Positions 9,589-19,565 of a stretch of 23,283 nt of DNA are shown here, piece after piece. How positions within the stretch are numbered: position 1 is the first letter of the stretch; every line of letters starts with the position of its first letter. Location of the stretch: assembly GCA_905397405.1 (NCBI GenBank), contig CAJPVJ010000551.1:1-23283 (forward strand), read 5' to 3'. The stretch comes from Oppiella nova. Lineage: Eukaryota; Arthropoda; Arachnida; Sarcoptiformes; Oppiidae. The position numbers were made by a program, and so were the translations under genes. The notes beneath the pieces were generated by a model. It was not told the origin of the DNA. It was given only the letters and a program-made list of their open reading frames with translations, and did no database searches.

Positions 9589-10527
9589 GTTTTTATGCTA
9601 TTTACAGTGATAATAGCAGTCAAATAGCTTAATATATTTTAGTCATTTAGTTTAATATACTATTTTTATTACATAACAATTTTACTACTACAATAGAAAA
9701 CTTAGGATGAATATATAATATTATTTATTGCATTAACAGTTAAAATTACAAAGTATAATTAAGTTTTGTTATGTGCAATAGGTAAAATATACTGTACAGT
9801 TATTATAATTTTTAGCCTAATACAGTATACAGTACTTGTTATTTTATATTTATTGATTTTAATTTTTATAAACATAATTAATTAAATTTTCTTATTGCAA
9901 AATATATTATATTTACAACTAGAAATAATATTATGTTTATTTTTAAAGAAAAATTTTATAAATCTAGCTAGAGTCATATATAGCCTCTAAGATTTCATGT
10001 ATTCAATTAAATCAAAATTAAATCATATTTTATAATTTACATTTAATTGACCAATTAATTAATATATAAATATAACTACAATTATACTCATTTGACAATT
10101 AAGACGTCAATTTATAATAAACCAGGACATTGCATGCACACAAGACGTTAAAATGGTTTTGAAAATACTTTATTTTATGATTTATGATTTTATATTTCTA
10201 TATTTAATTGTCTTTTCAGAAATGCATTAATTTGTCATTATTGTATAATGTTGCAAATACAGTACTACTATACAGTTTACTGATATATCGATATATACTG
10301 AACTAAAATCGATGGTAACTTATTATATTAATGCCTATTTATTTAAAAATTATTTTTGTTTTGGCAATATTATAAGTAGAAATCTTAAATGTAGTGTCAA
10401 CCATATTTTTCAAAAACATTAACTTATAAATTTCATAAAATAGATATTGTATTTATATACGCATTAATTCAGTATTTTGAAGTAAATAAATATTCAATCT
10501 GATTTTATTTAAATTATATAATTAATA
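9589..10527. other. Divergent AT-rich intergenic region
   Basis: This lies between the minus-strand channel gene and the plus-strand receptor gene, so it must contain both 5' flanks. I see no core promoter motif I would defend. Self-complementary words such as ATATATCGATATAT (about 10280) and repeated ACAGTA/TACTGT words are present. No coding potential. Confidence 0.45.
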
Positions 10528-11754
10528 ATGCACCAAATTGTTCGTATCAAGGGCTTTTTTAGAAATGTGCGTGAGCAAAACGTCAGTGTATCCAATGGTC
10601 TAACAAAATTTGAGACGTTTTGCAGGAAAACCTATCCGTTATTATGTGAAACCTATGATGACTACGATAATAATCATTTCAAAACTAGCCGGATCATAAT
10701 CATAACAATTATACGTTTGAGTGCACTATTATTTTCCCTGAGGTTTTTCATTTGTGCATTTAATAACAGTCCATTAATTACTTACATAATGTCTAATCCG
10801 AGTCATACACTGGGCAATGAGCGTATGGTATCAGGGTATTTTGCTGCTATCGGGTTATTTATATTTACTAACTTTAGCGTGCTCAACTTGATCGAGTTCA
10901 ATCACCGTGACTATATGCTCACTTTCATAAACAAAATCAGACATGGTAAGACTGGTTATAAACTAAATTATAAAAATCAACGCCGCTTTGGTTACATTAC
11001 AAACGTGCTAGTTAAACTTATTGTCAATAAGCTATATACACCTACGTATTTATTTATGTTTATGGTAATTTCGGCGCATACAATTATAGCCTATATACTT
11101 GAACCAGATAAGTATTCATTAGTGAGTGTTATATTTTGGACTTTTATTACATTTTTATTTGCTCAGCAATTATTTAATTACGTAATGGCAGGGTCAGTTA
11201 TGTGGATATTAGCTATGATTTACATGAAAGCACAATTAAACCAGATAAATCGTAATTTTATTAAAGCATTAAGCTCAAGTGACCAAGTTAAGTTCAAAGC
11301 TACCATAGAAAATCATTACATTGTTGTCAATGAAATTATGTTATTAAATGATCAGTTTATTAAATGGATTATATTTTGGGTATACTTTACCGCAACACCA
11401 GCTGTTGATCTAGTAATCTGGCTATGCTTAGACCCTGGTACTAAATTCTATGGTCGCATAGTGTTTATCATAAATGCAGTCATATTTGTTACCGTATTGT
11501 TTACCCTGACACTAATGTGCGCCTCACTGTCCAAACGCGTGCATAAATGTCGACCACTTTTACATCGGTTTTTATTTATGCCAAACCTTTCGCTCAGAAA
11601 TCGTATGAAAGTCTTGCACTTCAATGACCTGTTGTCGGGTCCGGACATCACTTTCTATTGTCTCGATTTGTTTCCAATGAATTTCCACGAGTTTTACGAC
11701 TATTGCTGTCAGTTTGTCGTCATTTATATACTCATTGTCCAGAACTTTGTTTAA
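10528..11754 (+). CDS. Gustatory-receptor-like seven-transmembrane chemoreceptor
   Basis: A single-exon frame of 408 aa from an ATG. About seven hydrophobic segments are visible: near residues 53-72, 105-125, 165-190, 198-235, 270-300, 308-335 and 385-405. The first about 50 residues are polar and the segments between are basic. The C-terminus, FYDYCCQFVVIYILIVQNFV, resembles the arthropod gustatory receptor C-terminus, where a final TM carries a TY-(5 residues)-QF-like signature; here it is Y-ILIV-QNF. Length (about 400 aa) and topology fit the insect chemoreceptor superfamily (a ligand-gated cation channel), not a GPCR. A decayed copy of the 3' end of this gene lies at 2051-2252, so the family has duplicated locally. 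Assignment rests on topology, length and the C-terminal pattern. Another multi-TM family cannot be excluded. Confidence 0.65.
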   Translation: MHQIVRIKGFFRNVREQNVSVSNGLTKFETFCRKTYPLLCETYDDYDNNHFKTSRIIIITIIRLSALLFSLRFFICAFNNSPLITYIMSNPSHTLGNERMVSGYFAAIGLFIFTNFSVLNLIEFNHRDYMLTFINKIRHGKTGYKLNYKNQRRFGYITNVLVKLIVNKLYTPTYLFMFMVISAHTIIAYILEPDKYSLVSVIFWTFITFLFAQQLFNYVMAGSVMWILAMIYMKAQLNQINRNFIKALSSSDQVKFKATIENHYIVVNEIMLLNDQFIKWIIFWVYFTATPAVDLVIWLCLDPGTKFYGRIVFIINAVIFVTVLFTLTLMCASLSKRVHKCRPLLHRFLFMPNLSLRNRMKVLHFNDLLSGPDITFYCLDLFPMNFHEFYDYCCQFVVIYILIVQNFV

Positions 11755-12072
11755 AAACATTTATTTTAATCTAGAGATACATAATTAATATTATTATAAC
11801 TTTATTACTGAGCACATATAGGTAACTATATTTATTATATGGTAAATTACATTCAAACTATATGAATTTTATTTCAAAAGGTTTAAAAGCATTTTAAAAT
11901 AAAAAACAAAGTTATTAAACATTAGCTTAAGAGATATAATATGATATTAACTTGCTAATCCAAAAAACACAATCATAATACGGTAGTAATTTTAAAATTC
12001 AAATTTTATTACATATTAAACTAAAAGCATATTACACAGTTTTATATACTGTACAAGTAAGCAAGCTACTAA
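11755..12072. other. AT-rich intergenic spacer between convergent genes
   Basis: This is the shared 3' flank of the receptor gene (plus) and the nitroreductase gene (minus). No other feature is seen. Confidence 0.45.
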
Positions 12073-12793
12073 TTACGGATCATTATCCACATAATTGTCC
12101 CTGAACGCAAACAATTTAGTCGAATTCCTGGGTGTAATAGTTTTCGGGGTTTTCCTACTTTTGTTATCCGGGTTCTTACCGATGGCTATAATAACATTTA
12201 TGGTCTGCCTCTCAGTCGTCACATTGAGGGCGGCGTACGTGTCGTCGAAATGAATGCCTGCCATCGCCACCGCTGAATACCCCCGACCGGCCGCCTCGAG
12301 GGCCAGTAGGGTGTAGGCCGACCCGGCGTCAAATAACTTGTCAGGGAGGGGTAGCTTAAAGCCCTTGTACAACTCATAGTTAGCCAGCACCTGGACGACC
12401 AGGGCTGATGATTTGTTGGCCCATATTTGGTTCTGGGTTTCCAATAAGACTGCAAATTCGTTGAATCGGGGCGTATCACGAAGTGCGTACACATAACGCC
12501 AGGGCTGGGTGTTTATCCACGACGGTGCCCATCGGGTGGCCTCAAATAGGGACAGTAGCTCTGACTCGGGTATGGGTTCGCCGGTGAACTCCCGCTGTGA
12601 TGACCGGTCGGCTATGAGTGGGTGTATCACGTGTTCCGGTTTACGGGCCTATGTTTGAAAATTATTGCGATAAGGTGGTTTAATTTTTATTTTTTAAATA
12701 AATTACCTTTTCAATGTCAGTGTCATATTTGTCGTCCTCGAGTGAGAATGTACTTGTTAATAAAATACTAGCCAATATTATTATTGCAAACAT
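12073..12793 (-). CDS. Bacterial-type nitroreductase with signal peptide, two exons
   Basis: Exon 1 (12793-12707) begins at an ATG and encodes 29 residues. Its hydrophobic start MFAIIILASILLTSTFS is a likely secretion signal, followed by an acidic LEDDKYDTD. Intron 12706-12649 is 58 bp with GT...AG ends in phase 0. Exon 2 (12648-12073) continues ARKPEHVIHPLIADRSSQREF, giving a total of 220 aa. The body is a nitroreductase/FMN oxidoreductase: an RSSQR FMN-binding segment, EATRWAPSWINTQPWRY, a GSAYTLLALEAAGRGY helix and VIIAIGKNP. This fits small FMN-dependent NAD(P)H oxidoreductases of bacteria better than animal iodotyrosine deiodinase. The exon is strikingly GC-rich (39 of 60 bases at 12241-12300) beside AT-rich neighbours. 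Intron plus signal peptide argue for a transferred gene domesticated in the animal, not contamination. Substrate is unknown; the signal would send it to the ER or outside the cell. Confidence 0.8.
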
Positions 12794-13604
12794 AATAAAC
12801 AATAATTTATAATTGTTTTCAATTTACAATTAAAAATCTTTATTTTACTAATTTTATTATTTGTAAAGTTATACAGTACACTTATATATTAATTTTTGTA
12901 AGAATTTCACTAGGTCAAACATTTGTTTTTAATGATTATGAGCTGGACTTTGTCAAACGGTTACAGTAATGTATAGTTATAATTACATGATCGGTACTTG
13001 TTTATTTATTTACAAATTATACATTATAAATTGTGTTTATTTATAAATTATGAAAATGTTAAATATATTCGATTAATATTAACGGAATTTATTTTTAATT
13101 TCACTAATATGTTAATGTTATATTTATTTTTAAAATACTGTTTTTATTAACTATAAATAATTATTAAATTAGTATATTTGCACCTTTCATACTATCTGCA
13201 CTAAATGTGTCTGGTACTAATCATCATATCATCATATGGTAAGATATCATCATATTTTACGGGCACATGTGTATTTAGAAATGTGGTGGAGATTTTATTT
13301 TTAAAATGTAATAGATAAAATAAATATTAAATTATGAAATAATTTTCGAAATATTACTTGTGGTATTACTCTAACATTTTGCCATAAAATATATTTTTAT
13401 ACTATTAATTTTATTATTATTAATTTAGTTAATTATGGGCATCGATTAATATAATTATAAACATATTCTGTAACAAATAAAATAATCATCATAATCGTTA
13501 GTTATGCTTCATTTTATATAAAATAATTAGCATAATAAAAAAAACTGTATTATAATTATTAAATTTACAGTATTGTAAAACAAACTTTTTTCTAACAAAT
13601 CTTT
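12794..13604. other. AT-rich intergenic spacer
   Basis: This contains the 5' flank of the nitroreductase gene. The TM2-encoding end expected for the decayed DEG/ENaC copy to its right is absent here. A short ATCATCATAT-type repeat lies at about 13220-13257. No genes recognised. Confidence 0.45.
13220..13257. repeat. Short imperfect ATCATCATAT tandem repeat
   Basis: Three close occurrences of TCATCATAT are separated by a few bases. It is a small low-complexity repeat with no evident function. Confidence 0.5.
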
Positions 13605-14445
13605 ATAATATTCTCGATAGCATTCAACCATTTGATTGCATTTTGCTTTGCAGCCAATTTTTGTATCCAAGTAAATTTTTGTTTACGACCAAACTTTTAT
13701 TACATGTCGTATCGTAACATTGAAACCTATAATTATATTGATAATTAGTGTTTTTAACTAGATTATCAAATATGCATTTCGTAGAACAATCATCCCTGGA
13801 CATATCATTTGGGCACTGACCCCGCGGATTGAATGTATATTTGATAACAGTTTTGTGATAATTGATAACGACACGGTTATTATTAACAAAAATTAGTTGC
13901 TTGGAGTTGCTAGTAACATCTATTAGCTGGGAACCACTTGAATGTATGGAAACTCCAGCTACTAAAGTAACATGTTTGTTAAATTTAATTGTAATTCTTG
14001 ATCCTTTATTTATTTTTAATGAAATATTAGTATTATAATCCGAAAATAATGTGAGACAATAAAATGCCCAATCCATTGATACCTTATATTTTGTATACAA
14101 TACTGAAAGATTCCAATACCAGGGACACTTATTAAGCAATATAACCATGAACTTTCTGGTAATATAGAATCAAATTGTTCATTAATCGGGCGATTATAAA
14201 ATTTAGCAAAATTATTGTAAGTTTGATTGTTATATTTTAATAGTTTCTGTTAACAAATATAATACTTATACATATTGTTATGGCCGGTATTGGGCTGTTG
14301 TCCTCAAAGTCGTAACTAACATAAGACGTGGTTTGGTATGAAAAGTACAGATCACTCATAGTGTACATCTGATACAAACATCCCATCAAACATAATACAA
14401 TATTTGACAAAATATTTTTAAAATGTTTTTAATTAATTTATTTAT
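13605..14445 (-). pseudogene. DEG/ENaC-like pseudogene, copy of the 14787-15974 gene
   Basis: DNA is closely similar to 15114-15974, the neighbouring intact gene, and covers TM1, the extracellular domain and the first conserved cysteines. An open stretch of 174 codons survives (13624-14148), with SLKINKGS, NYHKTVIKYTFNPRGQC and FQCYDTTCNKS shared with the paralog. It is broken in several places. The start codon is ATA (14443-14445) where the paralog has ATG. There are small indels in the TM1 region (around 14380-14400) and near 14250. Another frame change comes after CNKSLVVN, leading to an early stop at 13624. Similarity ends at about 13605, so the pre-TM2 and TM2 region that forms the pore is missing. 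It is a non-functional tandem duplicate. Confidence 0.85.
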
Positions 14446-14786
14446 AATTAAAATTAAATGTTTGACAATTTGTCTTAAATCCAATAATGTAAGTTATAAT
14501 ATTTTTAAGTTTTCAGATATGCAACTAGGCAAAGGGAGCATTAAAAATATGAATAACAAAGTTGCATAATACAGATATACTAAATTATGTTTTAAAAATA
14601 GTATATCCATTAAAATAATCGCTTTAATACACTTAATGTAAATTACATGTACTTTTAAATCAATAACATTTTAATAGCTCAAAAACTTAATATAACTTTA
14701 TAACTTTTTAATTTCAATTTAAATTATCCATTTAAAGGTCAATAAACTAAGTGATTAACAAATTGTAATAATATTTTAGTTTATCA
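14446..14786. other. Spacer with duplicated 5' flank of the decayed channel copy
   Basis: Bases 14509-14579 match 16039-16107, the 5' flank of the intact paralog. The rest is AT-rich with nothing recognisable. Confidence 0.5.
14509..14579 (-). repeat. Duplicated 5'-flank block (copy beside the pseudogene)
   Basis: GATATGCAACTAGGCAAA followed by a GAATAACAAAG...CATAATACAG pattern corresponds to GATATGCAGCTAGGCAAA...GAATAATAAAG...CATAACACAG at 16039-16107. Both blocks lie about 65-140 bases upstream of the start site of their respective gene copies. The duplication therefore carried upstream sequence, which could include promoter or 5'UTR. Confidence 0.7.
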
Positions 14787-15974
14787 TTATTTAGATAAAA
14801 TATGTCTAATATTGATTTTGCGATTATACTTTATAATAAAAATATTATTATGTCTTTGGATTAAAGTGTTGTAAGTTTTATGAAACCAATTTGTAATTAT
14901 ATAAAAATCAATTTTTGAAAATATTTTTTGAATAAAATCCGTGAACATAACGACAGAGAATCCAAACCATAGACTCACAACACTTGCCATAAGACACACG
15001 TATTCCTCGACAGACATTTTAAGGGATATCTCATCCATAATAAATGGTTGATCTACCGGTGCAATCGTTACTGAAAGGGGTTTATTAGGTATCACTTTTG
15101 CCACGTCTGTCCGATAATATTCTCGATAGCATTCAACCATTTGTTTGCATTTTGCTTTGCAGTCAATTTTTGTATCTAAGTATATTTTTGTATTTACGAC
15201 AAAACTTTTATTACATGTCGTATCGTAACATTGAAACAAATAATTGTATTCGTAATTTGCAGACATTTTGAATATATTATCAAATATGCATTTTTTAATC
15301 CAATCATCCCTGGACATGTCATATAGGCACTGACCCCGCGGATTAAATGTATATTTTATAACAGTTTTGTGATAATTAATTGAGACAGAGCTATTATTAA
15401 CAACAATCGATTGCTTGGAGTTGCTAGTTACATCTATTACCGGTGAACTACTTGAATGAATGTAAACTTCAGCTACTAAATTAACATGTTTATCAAATTG
15501 AATAATAATGCTTGATCCTTTATTTATTTTTAATGAAATGTTAGTATTATAATCCGAAAATAGCGTAATACAATAAAATGCCCAACTTAAAGATACCTTA
15601 ATTTTTGTATAAAATGAACAATGCTTAAAAATTCCAGTAGTACGAGTACCAGGGACACTTATATAGCAACTTAACCATGAACTTATTGGTGATATAGCAT
15701 CAAATTGTTCATTAATGGGTAATTTATTAAATTGCACATAACTATTATAAGTCTGATTGTAATGTTTTAATAGTTTCGATGTTAATAAATATATTTTAGG
15801 TATACATAGTGTTATGGCCGGTATTGGGCTGTTGTCCTCAAAGTCGTAACTAACATAAGACGTGGTTTGGTATGAAAAGTACAGTTCACTCATAGTGTAC
15901 ATCTGATACAAACATCCCGTCAAACATAACATTTGACAACATATTTTTAAAATGTTTTTAATTAATTTACTCAT
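14787..15974 (-). CDS. DEG/ENaC-like channel subunit, second subfamily
   Basis: An intact single-exon gene of 395 aa from the ATG at 15974 (MSKLIKNILKICCQ). TM1 is about residues 5-28 (ICCQMLCLTGCLYQMY), followed by YFSYQTTSYVSYDF and IPAITLCIPK, the hPAhThC family signature. The extracellular region carries YNTNISLKINKGS, TVIKYTFNPRGQC and QCYDTTCNKS. A cysteine cluster, CKAKCKQMVECYREYYRTD, takes the place of the CDREC...VECIQYF of the other subfamily. TM2 is LMASVVSLWFGFSVVMFTDF with the GFS filter motif, preceded by MDEISLKMSVEEY. It differs strongly in the extracellular domain from the 4503/6448/8299 group, so ligand sensing may differ (inference). A decayed tandem copy lies directly downstream at 13605-14445. 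Expected location: plasma membrane, as one subunit of a trimeric channel. Confidence 0.87.
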   Translation of the reverse strand: MSKLIKNILKICCQMLCLTGCLYQMYTMSELYFSYQTTSYVSYDFEDNSPIPAITLCIPKIYLLTSKLLKHYNQTYNSYVQFNKLPINEQFDAISPISSWLSCYISVPGTRTTGIFKHCSFYTKIKVSLSWAFYCITLFSDYNTNISLKINKGSSIIIQFDKHVNLVAEVYIHSSSSPVIDVTSNSKQSIVVNNSSVSINYHKTVIKYTFNPRGQCLYDMSRDDWIKKCIFDNIFKMSANYEYNYLFQCYDTTCNKSFVVNTKIYLDTKIDCKAKCKQMVECYREYYRTDVAKVIPNKPLSVTIAPVDQPFIMDEISLKMSVEEYVCLMASVVSLWFGFSVVMFTDFIQKIFSKIDFYIITNWFHKTYNTLIQRHNNIFIIKYNRKINIRHILSK

Positions 15975-16038
15975 AATTAAAATGTTTATATAATAGTTAA
16001 AAGTATAGCTGATAATTTAAGCTAGAATATTTATATGA

Positions 16039-16107
16039 TTTTAGATATGCAGCTAGGCAAACCGAGTTTTAAAAGTAAGAATAATAAAGTAACATAACAC
16101 AGCTATG
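16039..16107 (-). repeat. Duplicated 5'-flank block (copy beside the intact channel gene)
   Basis: This is the partner of 14509-14579. It is conserved between an intact and a decayed gene copy at a similar distance upstream of the start, so it is either recent common ancestry or a retained regulatory element. The sequence alone cannot separate these. Confidence 0.65.
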
Positions 16108-16370
16108 TATTTTATATACTGTAATTGATAATGATATACTTAAACTATTATAATAAATTATACACTCAATGAAATTAAAATATGTGAAAGTATAATTTAT
16201 TTCAAAATATAAATTTATTTATTTTATGATGTTGTATAATATATTTTTACTTTAGTTTTATTTATTAAAAGGTTGTTGAATTTATTTTATATAGTATTCA
16301 AATCATATAAATTATTTTTATAAAACATTAAGATTCTAAATAAGTATATGTACTGTATACATTTGCAAAA

Positions 16371-18689
16371 TTACACACTTCACAAATTAATCAATCAACA
16401 TAAAAAGACTTGCGATTAAACTTTTCCGTAACCAAGGTCTAATATTTTAAACACATTTCATCAAATGTCAAAATAATTTCCAAATGTTTGTAAACATTGT
16501 AAATACAAGTTTAGTATAAATATTTATAACATTTACTATAAAATAAATAACACCAAAAATTGTCCTTAAAAACATTTATTTATAAAATTTTATAATTATT
16601 AAACTCTGTAGTGATTATTATGCAATTAATGTAATTTATTAAGATATATTGCAAATGTAGACTAAATTATTAACAAACTATTCAAAGATATACTTCAAAA
16701 GCATTAGCGACTAAAACGCGACAAATATATAAATATTGTCTCAAGTGTTTGAAATCAGATATAAGTAGTGTTTTCACAGATATGATAGCATTTCGTATAA
16801 TTTGTTTTCCAATATTAATACAAAATATTTGTATTAATTAGTTGTTAGACATATCGCTAAGTACTATCTCAAGTGTTTGAAATCAGATATAAGTAGTGTT
16901 TTCACAGATATGATAGCATTTCGTATAATTTGTTTTCCAATATTAATACAAAATATTTGTATTAATTAGTTGTTAGACATATCGCTAAGTACTATACTTA
17001 CAGTAATTGATGATACATTGTTATTGTCACTTCACAAGTAGTTATATTTTGTATAATAATAATTTAACACATTTAAGTAATTTATTAGCCAGCTAATTAG
17101 CAATGAAAGTTGAACACATATCGGACATAATTGGCTCATTTGGAAAATTTCAACTAAATATAGCTGCTTTTTATTTTACAATTTACATACTGTCCCCGTT
17201 TAATAATTTTGGTATTAGTTTTCACGCCCCGCAACTGGACTACTGGTGCGCCGACAATACAACTATTCATAATGTAACTAGCAATGGTAATAAGTCAAAT
17301 TTTGTAAGTCTTACAAGTTAGTTGACCTATTAAGACTACTTTGTAGTAATATTTTATTATCTCTACAGACTTTGCATACGAAATATAGTGATAATGCAAG
17401 TGATGTTTGCGATACTGACTGTAATCACTGGGAGTTTGATGATAGTTATGGCACTACTATTATACAAGAGGTGTGTTTCTAACTTTTAAAAGTTTATATA
17501 ATTTTATTCAAAAATTGCTTTCAATTATGTAAAGTATTTTAAATATTGTATAACTTTTTATGTCGGACTTTTTATTATAAAATTTTTAATTTATAGTTTC
17601 AATTAGTTTGCGACAAATCATGGTTACCCTCATTATCGCAGTCTATCTACCAATCGGGTTACGCCGTAAACGGCTTAATACTAGGCTATCTATCAGATAG
17701 GTTTGGTCGACGACCGGTGCTTTGGTTAGCCATTATACTGGAAATATGTGGGGGACTTTCAGTCATATTCTCGGGGTCTATGACCCAGTACATTATAAGT
17801 AGATTTTTTCTCGGTTTGGGTGATAGCGGACGTGGAGTTTGTCTTTACTTATTAGTATTTGAAACTGTATGCAAAGTTTGCATTGCAAACCTTATGTAAT
17901 ATTTCTATAAATAAATTTTAATCCCTGTCCCCAAACAGGTTGGTTCCAAACACCGGGCAAATGTCATACTATTGATAAGCTTTGGATCGATCTTAGGATT
18001 CATTTCATTACCAGGTTTTGCATATTTGGTACAAAACTTCCGGTATTTACAACTTATACCGACACTCGTGGCACTGGTGTTGTTGGTCACGTGGTTGTGG
18101 ACAATACCCGAGTCACCCAGGTGGTTGCTATGTAATGGCAGTATTGATACAACAAAAGAAACCTTGATAAGATGTGCCAAAACTAATGGTCAAAACTTGA
18201 ATAATAATTTTGAGAAACAAGTGTCTGATTTGGAGAAATATATAAAACTGGTATTTATTTAAGTTAATAAGTTATTAGTTATATTAGAATTGAAAATATT
18301 ACCTTGCGCGTATTTATAATAATATTAATGTTACTCGTTTTAAACCTACTTATTCAAACTGTAACATTTTAATTAATGACAAAAATATGTCTATATTTAA
18401 AACAACAAATTTTATAATCTGGCTCACATAAAATACGTGTAACATAAAATACTATAAATTTAAATTTCTAGCATATTAATTAGTTATCACATAATTTTTA
18501 TTGAATTAATTTTTAGACACAAAACACAGCCAACGTCCAAAAGCACCGGACGATACTGGACCTACTGTCCCACCGACTGATGCGGAACTATACCCTTATA
18601 TTCTGGTTCTCATTCGCTGTGAACGCATTCATATATCACGGAATATCGCTGAATGTGCAACAAATCGGCGGTAATCTGTACGTCAACTT
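16371..18689 (+). repeat. Long near-identical segment, copy A (partner 21080-23283)
   Basis: Aligns end to end with 21080-23283. The first 249 bases are identical, then there are scattered substitutions and small indels, more in introns than exons. It spans the 5' flank and exons 1-4 plus the beginning of exon 5 of the transporter gene. The two copies may be haplotypes assembled separately, or a recent duplication. Confidence 0.9.
16739..16993. repeat. Exact 127-bp direct repeat, one base between copies (5' flank)
   Basis: 16739-16865 is repeated exactly at 16867-16993, with a single a between. The second locus copy (21448 onward) has the block only once. Right after the block the two locus copies differ (a at 16994, g at 21575). 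This is what a k=127 assembly graph gives at a branch point. Confidence 0.9.
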
Positions 18690-19565
18690 ATACTGTCCCA
18701 CCGACTGATGCGGAACTATACCCTTATATTCTGGTTCTCATTCGCTGTGAACGCATTCATATATCACGGAATATCGCTGAATGTGCAACAAATCGGCGGT
18801 AATCTGTACGTCAACTTTGCCATCGCAGGGCTGGTGGAGATACCATCCATACTACTCAACCTGATAGGCCTTAAATACGTGGGCCGCAAGTGGTTCACGG
18901 TTTGGACTATGCTTTTGGCATCCATTTCCTATTTAGCTATTGTGCTGTTGAGCGCATACAAGGATTCTATGGATAGTTATTACGAAACCGTGAAATTGGT
19001 GTTTGCGATGATCGGGAAGTTATTTATTTTCAGTTCATTTAATGTTATTTATATACATTCGGGCGAAATATTTCCCACTGTTTTGAGGCACACAGGGATC
19101 GGTAGCTGTACGATAGCCGCCCGGTTTGGCTCAATACTGGCGCCATTTGTTAAGGAAATGGTAGGTGTTTTGGGATAACCACCCAAATTAAATTTACAAA
19201 ATTTAAAACTGTAATTGTTTATTTAAATAAGTTTATTTATACAGTATTTAGCTCTAGTGTTTAATAATTTAATGGGCCAAAAATAGAAATAATTATCTAG
19301 AATATTTTTTATAAACTTATTTTATTAATTTTATTTTATCAGAGTAATAATTTTGATGTAAAAATTATATGTTTAGAGCGAATACTATAACTTTATTATA
19401 TCGATGCTCGTGTTTGGTTTACTGGCATTTATGGCAACCCTATTGACTTTATTTCTGCCCGAGACTAAGGACAAGGATCTACCGGACAGTATGCGTGACG
19501 TGAGTCGCATACAAATGACTGACACAACCGCCCGCACCGAAGTGACCACTTTATTGGAGCAGTAG
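17103..19565 (+). CDS. SLC22-type organic ion transporter (MFS), six exons
   Basis: Exons: 17103-17303, 17369-17470, 17597-17866, 17939-18250, 18517-19160 and 19377-19565. All five introns are GT-AG and phase 0. Exon 5 contains a spurious 128-bp repeat (18563-18690); without it the exon is 516 bases and the frame is continuous, giving 529 aa, near the usual SLC22 length. The N-terminal TM is followed by a large loop with cysteines and five N-glycosylation sites (exons 1-2). Then come FQLVCDKSWL, the MFS motif GYLSDRFGRRP (about 131-140), PESPRWLL (about 248-255), GEIFPTVLRHTGIG, SILAPFV and PETKDKDLP near the C-terminus (about 495). These are hallmark organic cation/anion transporter signatures. 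It is a plasma-membrane carrier for small organic ions; the substrate cannot be told. A partial second copy begins at 21684. Confidence 0.88.
18563..18817. repeat. Exact 127-bp direct repeat, one base between copies (inside exon 5)
   Basis: 18563-18689 equals 18691-18817, with a single a at 18690. It breaks the transporter frame (128 is not a multiple of 3); removing one unit restores it. The base just before the block differs between locus copies (c at 18562, t at 23156). The window ends exactly at the last base of the same block (23157-23283). Confidence 0.92.

Larger units (their letters stand above)
15975..17102. other. AT-rich intergenic region with 5' flanks of two divergent genes
   Basis: The left part is the 5' flank of the channel gene, including the block at 16039-16107. 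From 16371 the sequence is the start of a long segment repeated at 21080. It includes one of the 127-bp exact direct repeats and the 5' flank of the transporter gene. No other coding sequence. Confidence 0.5.

Noticed and set aside
10528-11754. Rhodopsin-type GPCR
   Set aside because: No DRY or NPxxY motif; a C-terminal TM with a Y-(4-5)-QNF pattern and an intracellular-looking polar N-terminus fit the arthropod gustatory receptor type better.
12219-12494. Minus-strand open frame of 91 codons in another frame
   Set aside because: Shadow of the GC-rich nitroreductase exon, whose own frame carries clear family motifs.
12073-12793. Iodotyrosine deiodinase as identity of the nitroreductase
   Set aside because: Animal iodotyrosine deiodinases have a membrane anchor and longer intermediate domain. 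The motif set and 220-aa length here fit small bacterial nitroreductases better.
17905-18180. Minus-strand open frame of 91 codons, repeated at 22489-22764
   Set aside because: Antisense to exon 4 of the transporter in both copies; present twice only because the locus is present twice.
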